Below are positions 47,311-55,815 of a DNA stretch of 64,000 bases, one piece after another. The position numbers and the translations under genes are program-made. Origin of the DNA: Bdellovibrionales bacterium RIFOXYC1_FULL_37_79. Its GTDB lineage: Bacteria > Bdellovibrionota > Bacteriovoracia > Bacteriovoracales > Bacteriovoracaceae. A model generated the notes under the pieces. It made no database searches. It was given only the letters and a program-made list of their open reading frames with translations, and was not told the origin of the DNA. Position 1 is the first letter of the stretch. Every line of letters begins with the position of its first letter. The stretch is from NCBI GenBank assembly GCA_001770015.1, contig MEQB01000011.1:186001-250000 (forward strand), given 5' to 3'.

Positions 47311-48833
47311 AACGGTAAACTCACTTGGGTTTTAGAGAAATCGAATGACCAGCCTTTTCTGATGATTGCTGCAAAAGAGGAAGACATGAGGGGAAAAAAG
47401 AATCCCTTAATGAGTGCAGAGTAGTGTAATTCTCTCAGCTTCTCAATGCGTTCTTGTTTGTTTTCAATTTGCACATATTCATCAAGCCATTTCTTGCCTT
47501 TTTCTTTGCCAAGGCCGAAGCGATCATTGTTTATTATAAAAGACACTAATCCGATATCCTCTTGAAAACCAGAGTCGACTCCCGCAATATGAAAATCTGG
47601 ACGATCGTTGTAATGTGTGTTCGGATCTGGATATGCAGAAGCAGAACTTGTTTTAACATTTTTATTAATTTCGTTTAATTTGGATTCTAGTTTTTGTCGC
47701 AAGTCTGTTACAAGTAGGTAATCACCTTTGATGTTTTGATTGATAGATAAATCATCTGAAGCAGATTCAAGTTTATGAATAAATTCTTGTTCTTGTTCTC
47801 CGCTAATTGCACCTTCCCCGAAAGAAAGAAAATACTGATTAACTGGACGGTAACTTTTATAATGCGTAGTTAGTTCATGGAATAAGGCCCTTATCTTTTT
47901 TGCAAGAATAAAGCGATTTTTTTCCGTTATTTGTTTTATACCCTTTTGAGTGAAATTTAAAAAACTGATTTCCATATCTAAAGTCTGATGGATTTGTGCT
48001 TCAGTATTTTGAGACGCTAAGTCTATTAGATGATCTGTTGAGATAATATCTGCGGTAGTAATACAATCTACTAAATTTTCTCTAAAAAGTTCGATAGCGT
48101 TTTTAGGAGCAGATCTGCCTGATGGAACAAGAATAATTTTATGCGGTATCTTCGCAGAATAATGGTAATGATTCTTGTTCACGGCAAGGTTCATTTGCAG
48201 GTTTTTAGAGTCAATGTCTTTTTCAAGGTAGTACACACCGGAAGTGTTTCTATAGTCGATAATTTTTAATGTTGTCATGTCTAGTGAGGATTTGGGAATA
48301 ATGGAAAAATCAACTGAAGCTAGCATCGGTAACAGAAAAACAAATTTTTTCTGTGGTTTTAATATGACTTTGTCTTTAGTCGCAATTATACCCGGGCAAG
48401 GGTCATTAAGCGATTTTAGTATAAGATTAGGGCATAATAATGTTTTCAGGTTGCCATGTGGGTTTGTCGACAGGATCATAAGTCTTTTTAAAGATGTTTC
48501 AACATCTTCACCTGTAATTGCCATACCGTCCACGGTCTTTAAATTTGGATGGATATCAAAATGTAATTCATCATTTTTCCAATAGTATTTCTGGGCGATG
48601 CCTGAAATTAAATTTCCTTTTAAATCAAGTTCAACGAGTGTTGAATAAATATTTTTTAATAACATATATTCCGGGATGTATGTTATTCGACTAGGGTCAT
48701 ATTCATTGATTGATTTGAAAAGTGGAAAAGCCACTCGTAGTGTTGGTGCTTCTGAAGGTGTGTTTTTGCTACATGTATTAATGGTGAACATACAACTTAT
48801 TAAAATAATTATTTTAAACATAATCTGGTACAA
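47286..48833 (-). CDS. ABC-type oligopeptide-binding lipoprotein (SBP family 5)
   Basis: About 515 residues. The signal (FKIIILISCMFTINTC) ends in a cysteine that can be lipidated. After it come the family 5 features: LRVAFPLF, IYSTLVELDLKGNLISGIAQKYYW, a VDGMAITGEDVETSLKRL block, and a C-terminal lobe with YPDPNTHYNDRPDF. Such proteins bind peptides in the periplasm. No permease or ATPase gene lies nearby, so it may feed a permease encoded elsewhere or act as a sensor. The start overlaps the 3' end of the small peptide gene by 25 bp (or 13 bp with ATG 48821). Confidence 0.85.
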   Translation of the reverse strand: MYQIMFKIIILISCMFTINTCSKNTPSEAPTLRVAFPLFKSINEYDPSRITYIPEYMLLKNIYSTLVELDLKGNLISGIAQKYYWKNDELHFDIHPNLKTVDGMAITGEDVETSLKRLMILSTNPHGNLKTLLCPNLILKSLNDPCPGIIATKDKVILKPQKKFVFLLPMLASVDFSIIPKSSLDMTTLKIIDYRNTSGVYYLEKDIDSKNLQMNLAVNKNHYHYSAKIPHKIILVPSGRSAPKNAIELFRENLVDCITTADIISTDHLIDLASQNTEAQIHQTLDMEISFLNFTQKGIKQITEKNRFILAKKIRALFHELTTHYKSYRPVNQYFLSFGEGAISGEQEQEFIHKLESASDDLSINQNIKGDYLLVTDLRQKLESKLNEINKNVKTSSASAYPDPNTHYNDRPDFHIAGVDSGFQEDIGLVSFIINNDRFGLGKEKGKKWLDEYVQIENKQERIEKLRELHYSALIKGFFFPLMSSSFAAIIRKGWSFDFSKTQVSLPLWKIQKEN

Positions 48834-49060
48834 TCAGATGCCCTTTCAATAACCGCCTCATTTACCACACCTTTTTCCTTTAGTTTTTCCATTAAAGTTT
48901 GATTTTGTCCTTCAAAATGTTTTTCATCTGATTGATTGCCGGACATTTCTTCTAATGATTTATTTTGATTCTTCATTAGTTCAGTAGAAAGTGCGGTATT
49001 AGTCACTAAAAGAGATGCTAAGGCAATTTTGGAAACAAAATTCTTTTTAGTTTTTTTCAT
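48809..49060 (-). CDS. candidate RiPP precursor: 83-residue peptide with signal-like leader and Cys-x3-Cys tail
   Basis: A strong ribosome site (AGGAG, six bases before ATG 49060) marks a real gene. Residues 1-25 look like a Sec signal peptide (basic start, hydrophobic core, ALS). Residues 26-73 are hydrophilic and helix-prone, rich in Glu, Lys, Gln and Asn. The end is ASDCTRLCLK with Cys77 and Cys81 beside Ser75 and Thr78, the residue types YcaO enzymes act on. The gene lies first in a tightly overlapping run with the binding protein, YcaO and kinase. A precursor or signal peptide is my inference; a plain small periplasmic protein with one disulphide is the main alternative. Confidence 0.65.
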   Translation of the reverse strand: MKKTKKNFVSKIALASLLVTNTALSTELMKNQNKSLEEMSGNQSDEKHFEGQNQTLMEKLKEKGVVNEAVIERASDCTRLCLK

Positions 49061-49170
49061 AAAAATCTCCTCTAACTAGGTCTGATTATTGTTCGTGCAA
49101 GCTACCAAATATCCAAATTGATAACAAGTTCAAATAAACATGCTGCAATTTTTATACGCTTTGCTAAGCT

Positions 49171-49195
49171 GCATCCCCAAAAGTCAGGCCGTACC
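49171..49195. repeat. single arm of the palindromic repeat at the end of the DHp-like gene
   Basis: GCATCCCCAAAAGTCAGGCC then GTACC on the plus strand. On the minus strand, GGT-ACG-GCC-TGA is read as the last codons (GTA) and stop of the 65-residue gene. Confidence 0.85.
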
Positions 49196-49381
49196 TCCTT
49201 GTCCTTTCACTTCTTCCCATTTTTGATTAAGTTTTAAAATAGCTTCGTCGATTTGCAGAATTAATTTGGGATTTTCATCCAGGCAGTGGGGATTATCTTT
49301 GAGCAGGTCGATCCCCATTTTAATCGAGACGATTGCATTTTTTAAATCGTGAAATAGTTTTTTATTTTTATCGCTTTTCAT
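49184..49381 (-). CDS. 65-residue DHp-like histidine phosphotransfer fragment
   Basis: The stretch LFHDLKNAIVSIKMGIDLLK looks like the first helix of a histidine-kinase dimerisation domain with the phospho-accepting His in HDLKN. ILQIDEAILKLNQKWEEV would be the second helix. There is no ATPase domain. The ATG overlaps the end of the sigma-54 regulator gene by 14 bp, so the two are co-translated. The last residues and the stop come from the palindromic repeat, so this may be a kinase truncated by the repeat, or a small phosphotransfer partner. Confidence 0.65.
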   Translation of the reverse strand: MKSDKNKKLFHDLKNAIVSIKMGIDLLKDNPHCLDENPKLILQIDEAILKLNQKWEEVKGQGGTA

Positions 49382-50699
49382 AATTTGAGTAGAAGGTGTT
49401 ACTGGAAATTTTAAGTGTCTTGATTGATAAATTAACCTTGTGTTCGTTGTCCTTCATGACTGATTCCACCAATTCATTTTTTAACTTTCTCATGGTTTCA
49501 TTCATGCCAAACGTGAGTGCATGTTTCTTGATATATCCGGTGAGCAGATTATCAGACGTTTCAAACGGGGTTTGAGATTGGAATTGCTCGGGTAAATCGG
49601 CGGCGAGGATAATCCCTTTATTTTTTGATTTCAAAACCTGTATGACCTTTTCAAGTTCTCTGATATTACCAGGCCAACCATAGTTATTCAGGATTGTTTT
49701 AACCTCTTTATGAAAAATTATTTTTCGAGGGGTTTGCTTTAAGAAATGTTTGATAAGAAGTTCAATATCATCTTTGCGTTCGCTTAAGGGGCGGAGATAA
49801 ATATTGGCGCCGGTTAATCGATAGTATAAATCCAATCGGAATTTTTTTTGATGTACCAGCTCAATAAGATTTTCACAAGTGGCAGAAATGATCCTGAAGT
49901 TTGATTTGATTACCTCAGTTGAACCGACCGGGGTGAATGATTTTTCCTCGATGGCCTTTAGAATTTTGGCCTGCAAACTCAGGGAAAATGAGCTGATTTC
50001 ATCTAAAAAAATAACTCCCCCATGCGCTTTTTTCAATAAACCGGTTTTTTTAATGCTAGCTCCGGTAAAGGCCCCTTTCTCATGTCCAAACAGTTCTGAT
50101 TCAAGCAGGGTTTCTGGAATAGCGGCGCAGTTGAGTTCGATAAAAGGAGAATTTTTATGGCAGGCCTCAAATATCTTTTTGGCCAAGAATGATTTTCCTG
50201 TGCCGGTTGGGCCTAGAATGAGAATGGGAATATCACTTGCAATGTTTTCCACCAAATGCAGAATTTCATTTTTGGTATGTTGATCATTGGTAATATAAGT
50301 ATTTTGGATGAAATTATCTAATATAAATTTTTTTTCACCCAGTAAAAAACTGCCAACCACTTTTTCTATGGCCCGGTCTTCCTCTCCTTTGACAAAGTAA
50401 TCTTGACAACCCATTTCGTAGGCTTTTTGAATATTTTCTTCATCGTCGTAGCTACTTAAAATCACCGAGTAAATGTTCTTGGATACACTTTTAGCAAGGA
50501 CCTGGAGTCCATCCAGTTCATCATCAATATTCAGATCAATAAATACCAGATCAAATGTTTTATTGGAAAGGATTTCAATGGCCTCTTTGGTTTTATTACA
50601 GGTGATTACATTTCCAAAGGCCTTAAGCTTAAATGATAGTGATTGGGCAATAAGGGCATCATCATCCACCACCAAGGTATTTATTTTTCTTATATTCAT
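49368..50699 (-). CDS. sigma-54-dependent response regulator (NtrC family)
   Basis: About 443 residues from ATG 50699 (the frame is open 36 bp further up). Receiver domain with VVDDDALI and the acceptor Asp in LVFIDLNID. The AAA+ domain has Walker A LGPTGTGKSFLA, the sigma-54 contact loop EKGAFTGAS, and Walker B GGVIFLDEIS. The C-terminus is a short helix-turn-helix-like region (MRKLKNELVE). It activates RNA polymerase carrying sigma-54 when phosphorylated. It is the first gene before the DHp fragment and the peptide/YcaO run, so it is the natural regulator candidate for that cluster. I found no good GG-N10-GC promoter in front of the peptide gene. Confidence 0.92.
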   Translation of the reverse strand: MNIRKINTLVVDDDALIAQSLSFKLKAFGNVITCNKTKEAIEILSNKTFDLVFIDLNIDDELDGLQVLAKSVSKNIYSVILSSYDDEENIQKAYEMGCQDYFVKGEEDRAIEKVVGSFLLGEKKFILDNFIQNTYITNDQHTKNEILHLVENIASDIPILILGPTGTGKSFLAKKIFEACHKNSPFIELNCAAIPETLLESELFGHEKGAFTGASIKKTGLLKKAHGGVIFLDEISSFSLSLQAKILKAIEEKSFTPVGSTEVIKSNFRIISATCENLIELVHQKKFRLDLYYRLTGANIYLRPLSERKDDIELLIKHFLKQTPRKIIFHKEVKTILNNYGWPGNIRELEKVIQVLKSKNKGIILAADLPEQFQSQTPFETSDNLLTGYIKKHALTFGMNETMRKLKNELVESVMKDNEHKVNLSIKTLKISSNTFYSNYEKR

Positions 50700-50792
50700 T
50701 GCGGCTTTAATATAGTCAAATTGGGAAAGATTCAAATATTCTTAAATGAGTGTGTAAAAATGATAGTATTCTTTTTTGGGAATCAAGGCATC

Positions 50793-50819
50793 GCATCCCC
50801 AAAAGTCAGGCCGTACCTA
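50793..50819. repeat. single arm of the palindromic repeat at the helicase stop codon
   Basis: On the minus strand, the TAG stop of the SNF2 gene continues directly into GTACGGCCTGACTTTTGGGG. A further TTCCCAAAA 13 bases on can pair with TTTTGGGGA to make a new hairpin. Confidence 0.85.
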
Positions 50820-53800
50820 ACCCAGGATTGCGGCGAAATCATTCATGTTGAGTTTTCCGGTGAAATATTGATCATCGTTTTCTGGGAGCAAATCAAGGAA
50901 GAGCTCTCTTTTGTACTCTTGTAATTTTAAAACATTTTCCTCGACGGAATTTTTAATAATTGGCCGGTAAACAGTAAGCGTGTTTTTTTGTCCGATACGG
51001 TGTGCACGATCGACCGCTTGATTTTCTACAGCAGGATTCCACCATGGGTCCATGACAAAAACATAACTGGCAGCAGTTAAATTAAGTCCGACGCCACCGG
51101 CCTTCAGACTGATAAGAAAAATTTGTCTTTTTCCTTCCTGGAAAAGATCCACTTGCTCCTGGCGCTTTTTAATGGATTGGGTTCCATCGATACGAGCGAT
51201 TTGCCAGTGATGTTTATCCAGAGATTTTTGAATGATATCCAGGTAGGTGGTAAATTGGGAAAAAACAATTGCCTGATGTCCTTCTTCTACAATTTGCGCT
51301 AAATTTTCGATGAGAAATTCAATTTTGGTGGAATGTAATTCCCCACCCTGGCGATCCCATAGACATTGCTGCCGAAGTTCCAGCAGACCTTTTAATATTT
51401 CACCATATTTTCTTTTCTTGGGAGAAAGTGAAATGCGTTTTTTTATGGCCTGCAGTTTTGCCTGATAATTGTTGGATTCAGATTCTTCAAAGTTAAGGTA
51501 AACCGTATTTTCCTGTTTGGGAGGAAGCTCGGTTAATACTTGTGATTTGGTTCTTCGTAAAATAAAAGGACTGGCGGTTTTTCTGGCGAGAAGCCGCGAT
51601 TTGGTGGTGGAGGTGGTTTTGACAAAAGATAAATCCCCCCAAATACCAGGTATGGCCAGATCAATAATATTATAAAATTCGGATAAGTCATTTTCCACCG
51701 GCGTACCGGTCAGGCAAATTCTAAAATTGGCATTAATTTTTCGCACAGAAGAAGCACCCAGGGAGCGGATGTTTTTTAAATGCTGAACTTCATCCATGAT
51801 AAGAATATCAAAACATTCGTTTTTAAATGTGGTCTCAGCCTCTTTTTTCATTATCCCGTAGCTGGTGAGAATAATCTTGGCAGTTGGTTCAATATTCCTT
51901 GATCCCCCATGATAAATAAATGCATTCAAGTCTGAAAATTTTTGAATTTCCTTTTCCCAATTTAAAATGATGGACACTGGGCACACGATGAGTACTTTAT
52001 TGATCTTGTCGTATAAACTTTTTATAAGAGCTATGGCCTGGATAGTTTTACCAAGTCCCATGTCGTCTGCCAGACAGGCTCCCATCCGGTGTTCATATAG
52101 AAACCGAAGCCAGTGAAAACCGGTTTTTTGATATTCTCTCAAGATGGGCTCCAGATAAGCTGGTAGCGGGTACAAGGGCATCTCTTTCAAGGTGGAAAGG
52201 GTGAAACAAATTGCCTCTTCCTCTGCGGTTAATGCCCCGTCGATTCCCATTTTTTTTAATTCAAATAATTCAAATATGCGGGCCTTGTTAAAGGGAATGT
52301 GAAAACGGCTGATAGATTCTTCATTTTCTTTTTCAATTTTTTCGTAATTTTCAGCTTCATATTGGGTGTATTTTTGCATGAATTTAATCAAGCTTTTTTG
52401 CTCATCGGTAAGCAGGACCAGCCCTCTGGTGGTTACAATAAGATTGTCATGGGAATTGGCATTTTGGATAACTTCCAGATCTTCTTCCGGAACATCTAAA
52501 TTCAAATTGAACCATGAATTCATACTGGGTCTTCGCTCGAAGCTGATGCGGGATTTCCAGGGGGTTATTTCTTTTTTGTTGTAATATATGTTCACCCCAT
52601 AGGGAGACATGATTTTATAAAATTGACCGAGACCTTGAAAAAGATTGGCGGTGGGCAGATGAAAATAAATGGTTTCATTGACCATGTTATATTCAGAAAA
52701 CCTGAAGGTAATATCTCCAAAACAATTGATTAGGGTCCCAAGGAGCAGCAGAATGTTGCTATTTTGATGTTTTACAATACACTGCTTGGTCAAATGATAG
52801 CTATAGCTGGATGAATGGTTGATCAGCTGGGAAACAAGATCAATCCAAAATTCCTTTTCGGGGTTGCCGAGCAACTCTCTTTTATAATCCTCGCAGGTGT
52901 TATCGGCCAGATATCTGGAAAGACATACTAAAAAATCGTAGGCATTTTTTTTCTTTTTAAAACTACCCAGATGTCCACCGGCAAAACAGATGTTTTTAAG
53001 AAAATAGGGGATTGGGAGAATGACGTTGTCAGTATCCAGATATTGCAAGGTGAATTCAATATGTCCCCGTTTCGTACTTGGATTAATAGTGATCTGCAAA
53101 TTGGGGTTGATCTGTACAAGATCGGTGCATGGAATATTATTGATGGATATTTCCAGAAATTGATTAAAATGATTTTGCTCAATTAATGAGAGAAGTTTTC
53201 CCAGCTGGACAACTTCTTCGTTGATTAGAATGTTTTTAAAGAAATTTTTTAATGGTTCTGGAATGTGAAAAACACTCCCGTCTTCCCAGTTAAATAAATA
53301 CATGTTTTCAAATATTGAAACATGGGTATAGATCCGGTTTTCTGGATCTATAAATTTAAAATTTAAGCTGGCATATTCATGGCCCAAACTATCGATTTGA
53401 GCATCAATAATAATTTTTCCCATCAGGGGTTTAGGTAGGGGAAAGTTGATGATTTGATTATTATCAAGGCGGAAATTCAAGGTTGAGTAAGTTGAGTTGG
53501 GAAGGGCCCCTTGCAGTTTGTGAACACTTTTAATAATAGTGCCATACTCAAAAGGCGTAACTCCTAAAAAGCCTTTATCCCTGGTGGTATTGAGAAAGAT
53601 CTCTCTTTGGTCTTTATCAACTGTATGATGAAGATGATAATAAAAAAACAAACTGGCGGCATGTCGGCAGTGGTGATCTTTATTCCATTCGATGCAATCA
53701 CAGTTAGAGCTTAAAATTTCAACGGGGTTGGTTTTATATACAATTTTGGTTTCATGAGCACGGTTTTCATTAACTATACCCGAGACGATAAAGTAGGCAT

Positions 53801-53942
53801 CTTCCCGGCCCCTCATAAAAGAGACCGAAATTCTAGACATCTTTAGCAGTTCCAAGGCTTCTGAAATGATATGCTTGGAGAAGTAATCCTTTGCCTTAAC
53901 CCGGATAGGCTTTAATATATCAGTGGACTCATTTGGTATCAT
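50817..53942 (-). CDS. SWIM zinc-finger SNF2-family helicase
   Basis: About 1,041 residues from ATG 53942; the frame is open 54 bp further but without a site. A SWIM zinc finger lies at 81-94 (CDCIEW ... HCRH). After a long linker comes the SNF2 ATPase: motif I DDMGLGKTIQAIAL, motif II LIMDEVQHLKN, motif III LTGTPVEN. The helicase C domain follows with VFSQFTTYLD, LKAGGVGLNLTAA and QAVDRAHRIGQ. It is a bacterial Snf2/RapA-like ATP-driven protein-DNA or polymerase remodeller. It follows rpoD after a spacer of about 120 bp. The 3' end abuts a repeat arm. Confidence 0.92.
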   Translation of the reverse strand: MIPNESTDILKPIRVKAKDYFSKHIISEALELLKMSRISVSFMRGREDAYFIVSGIVNENRAHETKIVYKTNPVEILSSNCDCIEWNKDHHCRHAASLFFYYHLHHTVDKDQREIFLNTTRDKGFLGVTPFEYGTIIKSVHKLQGALPNSTYSTLNFRLDNNQIINFPLPKPLMGKIIIDAQIDSLGHEYASLNFKFIDPENRIYTHVSIFENMYLFNWEDGSVFHIPEPLKNFFKNILINEEVVQLGKLLSLIEQNHFNQFLEISINNIPCTDLVQINPNLQITINPSTKRGHIEFTLQYLDTDNVILPIPYFLKNICFAGGHLGSFKKKKNAYDFLVCLSRYLADNTCEDYKRELLGNPEKEFWIDLVSQLINHSSSYSYHLTKQCIVKHQNSNILLLLGTLINCFGDITFRFSEYNMVNETIYFHLPTANLFQGLGQFYKIMSPYGVNIYYNKKEITPWKSRISFERRPSMNSWFNLNLDVPEEDLEVIQNANSHDNLIVTTRGLVLLTDEQKSLIKFMQKYTQYEAENYEKIEKENEESISRFHIPFNKARIFELFELKKMGIDGALTAEEEAICFTLSTLKEMPLYPLPAYLEPILREYQKTGFHWLRFLYEHRMGACLADDMGLGKTIQAIALIKSLYDKINKVLIVCPVSIILNWEKEIQKFSDLNAFIYHGGSRNIEPTAKIILTSYGIMKKEAETTFKNECFDILIMDEVQHLKNIRSLGASSVRKINANFRICLTGTPVENDLSEFYNIIDLAIPGIWGDLSFVKTTSTTKSRLLARKTASPFILRRTKSQVLTELPPKQENTVYLNFEESESNNYQAKLQAIKKRISLSPKKRKYGEILKGLLELRQQCLWDRQGGELHSTKIEFLIENLAQIVEEGHQAIVFSQFTTYLDIIQKSLDKHHWQIARIDGTQSIKKRQEQVDLFQEGKRQIFLISLKAGGVGLNLTAASYVFVMDPWWNPAVENQAVDRAHRIGQKNTLTVYRPIIKNSVEENVLKLQEYKRELFLDLLPENDDQYFTGKLNMNDFAAILG

Positions 53943-54059
53943 ATTATTGATAATTTTTTGCTTCCTGTTAGGTTTTATTATAATAAAGAGGGCCAAAATT
54001 TTATATGGATAAAGTCTTCCATGTAGAGAAAATGACTGGAATGATTTATAATTTCCGGG

Positions 54060-55805
54060 CTAATTATCCAGATAGGCCTTGAGCATCTTCGCCCGACTTG
54101 GGTGTCGAAGCTTCCTTAGTGCCTTGGCCTCAATCTGTCTGATCCTTTCACGAGTTACAAAAAAGTCTTGTCCGACTTCCTCAAGAGTGTGATCCGATTT
54201 TTCACCAATACCAAAACGCATTCTAAGGACTTTCTCTTCCCTTGCGGTGAGGGTTGAAAGTACTGAACGAGTTTGATCGGAAAGGGTGACACTCATGACG
54301 GCTTCCTGGGGAGAGATAATTTTCTTATCTTCGATAAAGTCGCCCAAGCTGGAGTCCTCTTCTTCACCAATAGGAGTTTCCAGGGAGATTGGTTCTTTGG
54401 AAATTTTCTGGACTTTTTTAACCTTATCTACGGGCAGTTCCATTTTTTCAGCAATTTCCTCAGGGGTTGGTTCTCTTCCTAGTTCCTGAACCAGTTGTCT
54501 GGAAGTTCTGACCATCTTATTGATTGTTTCAATCATGTGAACTGGTATTCTAATCGTGCGGGCCTGATCTGCGATTGCTCTGGTGATTGCCTGCCTGATC
54601 CACCAAGTGGCGTAGGTGGAAAATTTATAACCCCGTCGGTATTCAAATTTATCAACTGCTTTCATCAAACCAATATTACCCTCTTGAATCAGATCCAAAA
54701 ATTGTAATCCGCGATTGGTATATTTTTTGGCAATGGATACCACCAATCTTAAATTGGCTTCCACCAGCTGGGCCTTGGCGCGGTCGGCTTTTTCTTCGCC
54801 TTTTAAAATAATATTATAAACATTTTCAATGTCATTGAATTCCATGCCTGCTTCAATGCTGAGCCGGCGGAGCTTGCGGATGACATCTTCCTGATTTCTA
54901 ATCAGCTGTTCAATCTTGGCATCAGTGGTGTAGAGATCTTTGGCAAGTTTTCTCTTGTAAACATCATCATCAATAATTTTTTCAAACACGACCCGGTACT
55001 CAGCATCGTTTTTGACTTCTAAAAATTTATATATTCTGTCTTGTTGATCAAAAAGTTCCCTAAATTGCAGATAATATTTTTTAACTGGTTCAACAAAACT
55101 ATTTATTTGTTTTCTATTGAAGGTCAAATCGGCCAGGGTCTCGGAAATATCATCAAATTTGGCCTTTTGTTCCTTGGAAAATTTTCTCAAAGTACCATCT
55201 TCAAGTTCACTTTCTTTAAGCAGTTCTATAATACGCTCACAAACATCATAAATTCTATTTTTAGTCTTATTGATTTCTTTTTGGGTTGATTCATCATCCA
55301 GTCCTCTCACCAGTTCTTTGATGAATTCGTTTTGATTTTCCTGGGTTTCAATCCGCTCTTTGAGCCTTAAAATTTCCTTAAGAGCATGTGTAGAGGTCAG
55401 GGCCGAAAGAATGATCTTTCTTTCCCCATCTTCAATTTCTTTAGCAATTTCAACTTCGCCTTCCCTGGTCAAAAGGGCCACCGAGCCCATTCTTTTCAAG
55501 TAAAGTTTAACGGGGTCAGTGGAAGCGGATCGCAGTTCGGCTTTTTCTTCTTTGGAAAGGGTTTCTTCAATAATTTCGGTTCCATCCAGACGGATACCTT
55601 CCTCAACCTCATCGGCGACGCTATCTTTGATTTCAATTCTTGCTTCAAGAATTTTATGGATCACTTCATCAATGGCATCGGGATCAACAATGCCTGCAGG
55701 TACTGCTTCATGAATTTGATCCGGGCTTAGAAAGGCTTGGTCCTTTCCTTTGATCAAGAGTTTGGAAAAAACTTTGGAGTTTAGGAAGGCAGCAATAACC
55801 GACAT
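54060..55805 (-). CDS. rpoD: primary RNA polymerase sigma factor (RpoD)
   Basis: 581 residues with an AAGGAG site before ATG 55805. Region 1.2 is [13 protein letters not shown], followed by a long non-conserved insert typical of proteobacterial RpoD. Region 2 has [40 protein letters not shown] and [20 protein letters not shown]. Region 3 has ETINKM and region 4 has [20 protein letters not shown] and [19 protein letters not shown]. Housekeeping sigma factor. It follows dnaG by 10 bp, as in the macromolecular synthesis operon. Confidence 0.97.
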   Translation of the reverse strand: MSVIAAFLNSKVFSKLLIKGKDQAFLSPDQIHEAVPAGIVDPDAIDEVIHKILEARIEIKDSVADEVEEGIRLDGTEIIEETLSKEEKAELRSASTDPVKLYLKRMGSVALLTREGEVEIAKEIEDGERKIILSALTSTHALKEILRLKERIETQENQNEFIKELVRGLDDESTQKEINKTKNRIYDVCERIIELLKESELEDGTLRKFSKEQKAKFDDISETLADLTFNRKQINSFVEPVKKYYLQFRELFDQQDRIYKFLEVKNDAEYRVVFEKIIDDDVYKRKLAKDLYTTDAKIEQLIRNQEDVIRKLRRLSIEAGMEFNDIENVYNIILKGEEKADRAKAQLVEANLRLVVSIAKKYTNRGLQFLDLIQEGNIGLMKAVDKFEYRRGYKFSTYATWWIRQAITRAIADQARTIRIPVHMIETINKMVRTSRQLVQELGREPTPEEIAEKMELPVDKVKKVQKISKEPISLETPIGEEEDSSLGDFIEDKKIISPQEAVMSVTLSDQTRSVLSTLTAREEKVLRMRFGIGEKSDHTLEEVGQDFFVTRERIRQIEAKALRKLRHPSRAKMLKAYLDN

Positions 55806-55815
55806 TAAAGTCTCC

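Noticed and set aside
49061-49183. Sigma-54 promoter in front of the candidate peptide gene
   Set aside because: I looked for GG-N10-GC with TTGC at -12 on the minus strand. TTGCA occurs twice, but GG is not at the needed distance in either case.
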